Notes under the pieces: model-generated | Database searches by the model: none | What the model saw: the letters and a program-made list of their open reading frames with translations, nothing else | What the model was told of the DNA's origin: nothing | Source: Oidiodendron maius Zn | Lineage: Eukaryota; Ascomycota; Leotiomycetes; Myxotrichaceae | Length of the DNA stretch: 64,000 bases | Assembly (NCBI GenBank): GCA_000827325.1 | Contig: KN832873.1 | Coordinates: 1,130,245 to 1,194,244 of the forward strand | Reading direction: 5' to 3' | Program-made: the position numbers and the translations under genes | Part shown: in pieces, positions 57,267 through 64,000 of the stretch | Layout: the number at the start of each line of letters is the position of its first letter | How positions within the stretch are numbered: position 1 is the stretch's first letter

Positions 57267-59311
57267 TCACTCAACCCATGCTCCTGGAAGCTGTAATTGC
57301 TTTTCATCGAGAACCTTTGTTTTCGCACGCTTGGCTGCTTTCTTTCTCCGAAAACGTTCTGCTTGTAGCTCATCGAAGGCTTTAGCCTCGCTCGTTAACA
57401 GAAATATTCTTCTAAAAGGCCAATAGAACATGGCAGGGTCTAAATGCTTGAACTCTTTCACAACTTCATAGCCTGCAGCTTCAGGCTCTACCCACCATTC
57501 CCAGCTAAAGACGGCTTCTCCATAGCTGTCACTGTCAAGAGTTAAAATTCGACGGTATCCTTCCCAATCTTCTATGAAAGTACAGTTATTGTTATTGTAG
57601 AAATCCTCTTCAACCTGGAGATAACGAGTGGTGTTGACACCGGATGAGAAAAGAATAAGAATCCAGTAATTAAACGCCTCTGACACGTCCCAAGGCTGCT
57701 CTGTCAAGGCTAATACTTCATGCAGAAGTGATACCTTGCTCGACTCAGAAAATCGGTGGACATCCGCACCCATTTTGACGAGTTTCTGAATGATCTGTAT
57801 ATATCTGAACTTCTCGGGCCAAGTTCGGGCTCTGGGCATCGATCTCATTGCACAGAGGATGGGCGAGTCTCTGAAAAGATTGATATTTTCTCGCGTTACC
57901 CATTGCTCTATGGCTTCCTCCAGAGAGCCGATTGCAAGATAGTCCCAGAAACGTAGAACGCTCCCTTCGATGCACTCGGGAAAGTACCGCACGAAAAGCT
58001 CAAGGGTTTTTTGAGGAAATACTCCCCTCTTCGGAACTGAGTGTGAATATGGATTAAGAGTTTTCAAAGCGTCGCTGCATCCATGCATTTATATTACATC
58101 ATCAATGTGGTGGAGGAGTTCTACTCACTGGCCGTCCTCATCGATAATAAAACCGGGCTCCATACCAAGTTGAAGTAGCACTTCGCAAGTCTCATAATTC
58201 TTGGATATAGCGGCAGCCTATGACGGTGTCAGTATTGCAATTTTTATATTTGCTGATAGCTGTGCCTACGTGCAACAAGCTGTATCCACCAGAGTCAACA
58301 ATAAACGGGTCGATCCTATGGCGATTATGTTGCAAATAGGCCCGGAATGTCGTGCCATTCTCGGCGCAGCAGACACTCCAAATCGGGTCTCGGTCATCAA
58401 CGATGTGATAGACTTTTAAACCCTGGAATATAGACCTATACGTATTACGGAACTGCAATTCGACACAACGAGAAAGGAATGTTGGTATAAAAAACCAGTT
58501 ACTTTTGCTCCGTGTGGCCGAGGTTTTCATTGCGTGCTCGTGGTCATTGTCGAAGGAAAGGGTAGTCTCTACCTGACGAATGCAAAGAGTACCTAGAAAG
58601 GTTTTGTAGCGAGTCTCAGTAGTCGATTCACGTCGAGAAGCTAGTAGGGGATATCGAGACCGCAGTCCATCTGTTTTCATAGTCTCCGTACTTTTATTGC
58701 CTTCAAGATTAATCTCAATAACCTTTCCTGTCGACATGATATCAGTCCGGAGGAGGGCAACTTCATTGGTAACAGCGCGGATCTCGCCCGTAATCATAGT
58801 AGTGTCTCGGTATTGAGAATTACTGGAATATAAGTAACATTCGGTATTCTGCTGGCATTACATACCTCATGTTTAACGTAAGAGTGACGTCCAGTGTGGT
58901 CACGGCTCGATGCAGACGCCATTCGATGTCTTCAATGTCTCCGTCATTAGAAGCAACTTTCAAAGATTTCAAAATTTTTAGAACACCCCATTTCTTTCTC
59001 GCAGCTGACCTGTTATCCTGCAAAAATTGTACCGCTGGGTCTAAACAAGTCTTGCAGTTGAGAATCGAATCTTGAATGCTTCTGGAAAAGCTAGTCTGTC
59101 CATTCCATTTGCTTTCCTCCCTCTTAAGAATGACAATAACGTTCTCGACTATCAAGTCCAGTTGCAAGACGAGCTGCATAAGTCTCTGCAGTTCCCTTGG
59201 AGCTTCGGCCACATTTCGAAAGAAGTGCTTGATCGTATTAACTGCCTCCGCGAGTTGAAGGGCAAGGGATATAACAGCAAGAACGCCGCCAGCTGCACTC
59301 AGGCCATCCAT
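57267..59311 (-). CDS. STAND-type N-terminal domain / ankyrin-like protein
   Basis: Function unknown. Exons 59311-58866, 58822-58270, 58217-58129 and 58074-57267 give 631 residues; donors are GTATGT, GTAGGC and GTGAGT and all junctions keep frame. Residues 1-150 resemble the fungal N-terminal domain of STAND/NLR proteins (Helo-like): MDGLSAAGGVLAVISLALQL, then VNTIKHFFRNVAEAPRELQR and a second helix ending near DIEDIEWRLHRAVTTLDVTL. A middle region about 150-310 has no recognised fold. Residues about 318-365 look like an ankyrin unit once spliced: DSGGYSLLHAAAISKNYETC and EVLLQLGMEP. A second, weaker ankyrin-like unit lies at about 475-505 (IQKLVKMGADVHRFSESSKV). No NACHT or NB-ARC ATPase was seen. 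The C-terminus is basic. Possibly a degenerate or adaptor-like relative of fungal NLR-type proteins; this is inference. Confidence 0.72.
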
Positions 59312-59966
59312 TCTGGATGGCAGGAGGGAAAATTCGAAGGTCGTAATAGGCAGTCATTTTGGAGGACTGGAAATACTTGAGCCTTTGTATGCTGTCGCAG
59401 GCTGTGCACGGTGCAAGGCTGACAAGGTACAGAGGGCGCGTAACGAAACAGCCCACCAGGCTGTGCTTCCAACAATTCGGTCGTACAAGAAAAAGAACAT
59501 AGCAAACGTTGTTCAGTCATTTATATCGCGCTGAATACATCGTGATGCTCAAATAACTCGACAGGCCGCTAGGTATCTTCCTGCCAATGTTCGGGCCGTG
59601 TCAAGTTGCTGTTTTTCTGTTTGGGACAGCCAATCGAGAAATCCCGTTCATTTTTCAGCTATACTCCGCCTCATTGCAGAATAACGAAGACGTAAATTAC
59701 AGTAACCCGTAAAACCAGGATAACAGAGCATCTTCAACCATAGACTATGTAAGAGTCCATAATTCAGACGCGAAAGGGGGATAGTAGACTCTAATACATA
59801 TACATGTTATATTTGGGCAGTTAAGATACGAATGGTCCTTAGGTTCATCACGTCCATGTCTCTCCAAACTATTGGGAGCAGATCCGGAGAAGATCATTAT
59901 TTAGTACAGAGGCTATTATAATGTAGGGAAACCAACCGCATCCCCGCTGATAAACTATTATCATCT
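59312..59966. other. Intergenic, 655 bases
   Basis: Promoter side of the ankyrin-type gene and 3' side of the calponin-homology gene, both on the minus strand. No coding frame with a domain. Confidence 0.4.
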
Positions 59967-61957
59967 TCATCTTGGAGGTGGCCGAGGGCCAACAAGACCA
60001 CGCTTTGTCTGATTCTCTTTCAAATTTTGCTCCCATTCTTGCTGCCGTTGTCTCTCCGTCTCCATTTCTCTTTCAAGTAGAGACATCGAAGCCCATCCTC
60101 CTGCCTTTGTCTTTGATTGAGACGCAAGCCGGCGTTGATCTTCTGCGTCTCGCTCAGCAACACCATCGAACGCACCGATTTCATTCGAGTATGTGGTCCT
60201 GGGTTGGGATTGTTGAGGGGCTGGGTTAGATGCTAAATATCGATCTGTACGGTTTTGGACAGACTGTAATGCCCGTGGAGGTTCTTTAGGCGATATATAG
60301 TTTGCGGGATCTGGCAGTGGGCGGGATGAAGGACCTGTATGGTTGGTCTTAACACGGACAGGAGGTGTTGGCTCTGGCAAGGGCCGAGGGGATTTTGATG
60401 GTGGTGATGTGCCTTGATCTCCGTTATGTTGATTGGCACTCCACTGTTGCCGGAGGTATTCCCTTTCATCTTGTCGCCAGTTGTCATCGCTATTTTTACT
60501 CGATGGTGCCCGTGGCCGACTCCGTGAACGAGAGCGTGCCTTGATAGCTTCTTCTTTTCGCCGGACTGGCACACTCTGATCCTCAGCCGTTTGATAACTA
60601 CGGACATTTGACCTGGTCTGTCTCTCTCGTTCATATTCGCGCTCCCGTTCTCTGGCTAGTTCGAGCTCCCTTTCCAACTCTTTGATTCGACTGTTTTCCG
60701 CCTCCCGGCTGTTTTCTGCTTGGTATTGACTCAGGAATTGTCCTTGTAGTCGAGCATCGCTCTTCCCTCGGACCCTTCTTCGCTCTTCTTCTAGCCTGGC
60801 CTCTGCTTCCCTTTCTTCCTTCTCTCTTCGCTCTTCTTCCAGTTTCCATCTTCGATCTTCTTCCTCCCACATTCGCTTCTCTTCTTCAATTCTTAACTGC
60901 TCCCTTTCCCTTGTCTTTGCAGCCTCCTCAGCCCATTTTCGTTCCTCTTCAACTCGGGCTATTTCTTCTTCGGCTCTTACTCTTTCTTCTTCTACCTTCT
61001 GCTCCTCGCGCCTTAAGCGCTCCTCTTCCTCCTGCTTTTGCCTCCTAGCCTTCTCTTTCTCGGCTAGACTTGGCACATGCGGAGAAGCACTAGTAATTTG
61101 TCGAGGGGCGCCAAATGAAACTCCTAAATTGCCCTGATTTGCACCTCTGAGAGAACCATATTGAAACTCATTCCAAGGTGGTGGAGTAACACCAGATGTG
61201 GATTTGGTTGGACTCCATCTTCCGCTACTTGATAAGTCCACAGTCATATTAAGGGTTACAGAGTCGGGGGCTCCAGAGTATGTGTATGTGGAAGAGGTAT
61301 TACTTGTGTTGGATGTTCCACGTGGTCGCCCTGTCAATCCTACACCTCCGGCTTTCGGAGTTCCGGTTCCCTGCGGGCTCATCACACCTCCACGAGCCTT
61401 TCCACCGACCTGTATTGGGAAGGATGAAGGTTGAAGACGATGAGCTGCTCTGCTGAACGCCCCAAGACATTGCAAGACTTGCGCCAGATCTTTTGACTCG
61501 GTGAGATCAATGGTGAGAAATGTATCATGAGAATGAAGGTTGATAGGATCACTATTGCACGCCGCTAGGAACAGTGAGACATTTTCCCGGGCGAGATGCA
61601 CATTGGCTGGGTTAACTTTATATCTTAGAAATTTACCTGTTGCTCGTTCTGCAAGCCTACACAAGCCGATATTAGCAAGAGGTGTATTGAAAGTCCCTGG
61701 CACATACAGACTTACCTGCAGAGAGCAACTCCATCTCCCATAAAGTTAAACAGACCTTCCTGCCCAAGCCGGACTAACAACCTATTATCAATTTCCCTAT
61801 CTTGAATCTTTTGGTGCTCATTAATCTTTCCTGGGTATACTTGGTCCGGCTTCAAGGAAGCTTGGATGAACGCCCGGACTTCCTCCTCAGCCCGTGGTGT
61901 TACCCGCTCCATGCGAAGTCGGCGCATGTCCTGGTCGAGAGACGTGACAGATGCCAT
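59967..61957 (-). CDS. Calponin-homology (transgelin-like) protein with long coiled coil
   Basis: Probable actin-binding protein. Exons 61957-61716 and 61656-59967 give 643 residues; splicing (donor GTAAGT) restores FMGDGVALCRLAERATGKFL. Residues 5-165 are a type-3 CH domain as in transgelin/Scp1: SLDQDMRRLRMERV, EEEVRAFIQASL, DGVALCRLAE, ARENVSLFLAACN, DTFLTIDLTESKDLAQVLQC and LGAFSRAAHRLQPSSFP. Then comes a Ser/Gly/Pro-rich linker, and about 285-430 a continuous Glu/Arg-rich coiled coil (KARRQKQEEEERLRREEQ and similar). The C-terminus has SR repeats (KARSRSRSRPRAPS), Pro-rich segments that could bind SH3 domains (PSKSPRPLPEPTPPVRVKTN), and a conserved-looking end AGGWASMSLLEREMETERQ. Scp1 itself is only about 200 residues, so this is a much extended form. 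Partners unknown. Confidence 0.85.
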
Positions 61958-62811
61958 TGTGTGAGCGGTGAACGAATTGGTAGAAGGATTTGTGTGTAGA
62001 GTCCACAGCGCGGGGACATGTTGTGGCAGGCAGATGGGCGCATATCGCTAAGGCTATCAAATCAACAAGATCAAGTCCTCAATCAGCACGTGATGGATTA
62101 TAATATCACCCACCTCTGCTTATCAAGCCAGATGCTTTATGAGGTAACAAGGATCGATTGTGAATATATAATACCTCTTTTGCAATATTCGCGTAGAAGG
62201 TAAATTAAAAAGATCATGTGACCTATGTATGGTTGTATCACGTGAGTTTCAACTCATAGTTTAGTTTTTCTTTCGAAACTACTATTTAAATAGACTGAAA
62301 TATTTAACACGATAGTATCAGCATTTTTTAGTTTAATAAAGTACACTTCATCAAACATTACTCTTTATCACGTGCTATTAAGCTGACCTGTTAAAATCGT
62401 CGCGTCATCTGTTTCTCTCGGATGGACAACCTTTTCCCCGCTGATTGCCTAAACCAGCCTAGCAAACTCGCTTAAGCGCAAATAAGCTCACTATCCCATA
62501 TTGGGCTAGGCAGAGTGCGCAACATCCATCGCCGACGGGCCAATTAGCAGGCGGTAACCCGAACGTACCGGGTGCGCCTTTCGTGCCTTCATCCTCAAGA
62601 ACAAGGCCAAACATCCCTCTCCCATTTCCCTTTCTTTTTCCTCTCCTGTCACTGCTGCTCCAGCTCTTCTTTCTATCAGACATACTTTTTACTTTTCCCC
62701 TCAAACCTCCTCCATTCTCATCCTCTCCTCGCCCACTCCTCCTTCTATCTGTCGTCGTTGCTTCTTTCTTGTCGCCCGCCCTAAGCCTTGTTCCAGACCT
62801 CTCTCGCCGCC
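61958..62811. promoter_or_regulatory. Divergent promoter with three CACGTG boxes
   Basis: 854 bases between the divergent CH-protein and hypothetical-protein genes. CACGTG is at 62087-62092, 62239-62244 and 62369-62374, spaced 152 and 130 bases. This is the core for bHLH factors such as Cbf1-type regulators. An AT-rich middle (62,150-62,400) and a CT-rich stretch before 62812 complete the picture. Confidence 0.5.
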
Positions 62812-63813
62812 ATGGGATCCTACAGCCAAACCTCCTCGCCAATCCGCGTCTTACAGCCCCAAATGCCCCCTCAGCCTTCCTACGATTCGCCTTCAATGCG
62901 CCCAACCTTCAACTCCCCATTCCCCAGCGGCATCGATTCTTACCCCCAATCGTCCTCCTGGTCAAATCTCACACCTATATCGCCCGCAGCCTCGCTTGCC
63001 GGCCGCAAGCGGTCACGCGACGAGGCTGCACTCAACCTAGAGGACGACTTTCAACCTGAGGAATCTGTTGAGGACTCGACGCAGTGGGATAATGAGGATG
63101 AGTGGGTGTATGGTGAGGGTATGACGCTCATCAAACCGGGCGGGAGCAGCTATATAATCGCCGCTAGCAGCCAGACCGGTACCTGGGCCGAAGAGAAGGC
63201 TGAGGAGGAAGCAAAGGCTGCGGTGCCGATTCCGAGTCCAGAGAGACCAATTCTTCGCGCTGCTAAGAGCCAGAGACTTGATCTCACGTCCACACCTTCA
63301 ATTGTAGAGGAGCCTATGGGTAACGGGTCTATGACGACTCCAGGCGCATCATCACCAGGCAAGGGCAATGCAGAACCCACCGTCGACGACTTCACGCGCC
63401 ACCTGGGCGTCGGCTGGTCTCTGATCAGCGCTGACCCAGATATTCAAGCCGCTGCTCGGGGATGGGCGAGGTATATCGATAACAACTACCCCGTCACGGA
63501 TGCCAAGATCAGGCTGCAGAGTCGGGGTCTTGCTAGCTATCTCGTCGAGGCAAACGAGGGCTATTTTCTGTTTGGCGAAGATTTGAAGCAGGGCAGGCTA
63601 GTAAGCACCAGCCTGGAGGAGACATGGGAGAACCTTCGTGGTCCGGTGCCTATCTTCGATGGCGTGGCCGTCATGGAAGCTGGAGAGATACTGAAGGTCA
63701 ATGGGGGTATCCAAACCCAGGCTGTCGAGATGGACGGGGTTGACGGAGAGGCTGTCAACGGTGATGCTGAGATTGCTGGTCAGACCTTGGGCTTCGAGAT
63801 GGATATGAGCTAG
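62812..63813 (+). CDS. Conserved fungal hypothetical protein
   Basis: No function recognised. Single exon, 333 residues, start ATG at 62812 in a strong context (GCCGCCATGG). Residues 1-75 are Ser/Pro-rich, with a basic GRKRSRDEA that could be a nuclear localisation signal. A conserved-looking acidic segment (about 75-120) contains NEDEWVYGEGMTLIKPGGSS. A second folded region about 198-295 reads TVDDFTRHLGVGWSLISADP, ARGWARYIDNNYPVTDAKIR and YLVEANEGYFLFGEDLKQGR, which resembles a domain seen in uncharacterised ascomycete proteins (from memory, no name known). The last 40 residues are acidic. The NLS plus acidic regions would suit a nuclear protein; this is inference. Divergent from the CH-domain gene. 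Confidence 0.85.
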   Translation: MGSYSQTSSPIRVLQPQMPPQPSYDSPSMRPTFNSPFPSGIDSYPQSSSWSNLTPISPAASLAGRKRSRDEAALNLEDDFQPEESVEDSTQWDNEDEWVYGEGMTLIKPGGSSYIIAASSQTGTWAEEKAEEEAKAAVPIPSPERPILRAAKSQRLDLTSTPSIVEEPMGNGSMTTPGASSPGKGNAEPTVDDFTRHLGVGWSLISADPDIQAAARGWARYIDNNYPVTDAKIRLQSRGLASYLVEANEGYFLFGEDLKQGRLVSTSLEETWENLRGPVPIFDGVAVMEAGEILKVNGGIQTQAVEMDGVDGEAVNGDAEIAGQTLGFEMDMS

Positions 63814-63875
63814 ATGCTTTATGCTTTAATGTTTTCATGCTTTCATGCTTTCATGCTTTCATGTTTTCATGTTTT
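63814..63875 (+). repeat. Octamer tandem repeat at the stop codon
   Basis: About seven units of ATGCTTTC (variants ATGCTTTA, ATGTTTTC) start immediately after the TAG stop of the hypothetical gene and run to about 63,875. It is therefore in that gene's 3' UTR. Confidence 0.8.
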
Positions 63876-64000
63876 CTTGGGGTGGGATAAAAGGGGAGTT
63901 AGTGTCTTCATCCGGGGGGATTGCTCAAAGGTTGTTTAGCATTGGGACCGGGCGGTGGGTTGGAGAGGACAGGACCTCGTCCATGTAACATAGAAAGGGG

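Noticed and set aside
61540-61743. Small plus-strand frames inside the CH-protein, PLC, URB2 and NUP188 genes
   Set aside because: They are antisense shadows of well-supported exons.

Overview
The window is nuclear DNA of a filamentous ascomycete (Pezizomycotina). The evidence is a set of protein-coding genes with short introns (about 43-85 nt, GT..CTRAY..AG), a trifunctional trpC fusion, a Zn2Cys6 regulator beside a 14-TM MFS exporter, a 353-residue group I G-alpha subunit starting MGCG and ending CGLI, and a fungal STAND-type N-terminal domain protein. The class is less certain; the style is compatible with Leotiomycetes or Sordariomycetes. No RNA gene, CRISPR array or intact transposon was seen.

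Layout. 1-970: degenerate short tandem repeats. 974-6652 (-): nucleoporin Nup188. 8237-10578 (+): trpC. 11804-12995 (+): BRCT protein with a WGR-like C-terminus. 13341-14321 (-): ER SNARE Use1, head to head with a soluble phosphatidylserine-decarboxylase-family enzyme (14862-16034, +). 16893-18735 (-): C2H2 transcription factor with an unresolved 5' end and a 4.1 kb leader/intergenic region. 22875-23896 (+): KTI12. 25970-30706 (-): URB2, sharing a 310-bp bidirectional promoter with MIC10 (31017-31388, +). 34241-35475 (+): G-alpha. 36998-37989 (+): Smr-domain protein. 39002-41103 (-) and 41765-43449 (+): MFS exporter and Zn2Cys6 regulator, divergently transcribed. 45577-48960 (-): phosphoinositide phospholipase C. 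A gene-poor GC-rich 4.8 kb follows, then an EthD-domain protein (53803-54504, -), a STAND-N/ankyrin-type protein (57267-59311, -), a calponin-homology coiled-coil protein (59967-61957, -) and a fungal conserved hypothetical protein (62812-63813, +).

Most genes are housekeeping: nuclear pore, tryptophan synthesis, ER traffic, lipid synthesis, tRNA modification, ribosome biogenesis, mitochondrial cristae, G-protein and PI signalling. The accessory-looking pieces are the MFS/regulator pair, the EthD protein, the BRCT/WGR-like protein and the STAND-N/ankyrin protein. Splicing was worked out by hand: each model keeps frame and restores family-typical sequence across junctions. This exposed several oddities: a 6-nt first coding exon in KTI12, a first exon in URB2 that codes only for the start Met, a 51-nt in-frame intron in URB2, a probable GC-AG intron in the EthD gene, and recurrent GTTCG donors. 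I saw no clearly new biological system; the best candidates for follow-up are the STAND-N/ankyrin protein, the soluble PSD-family enzyme and the BRCT/WGR-like protein.
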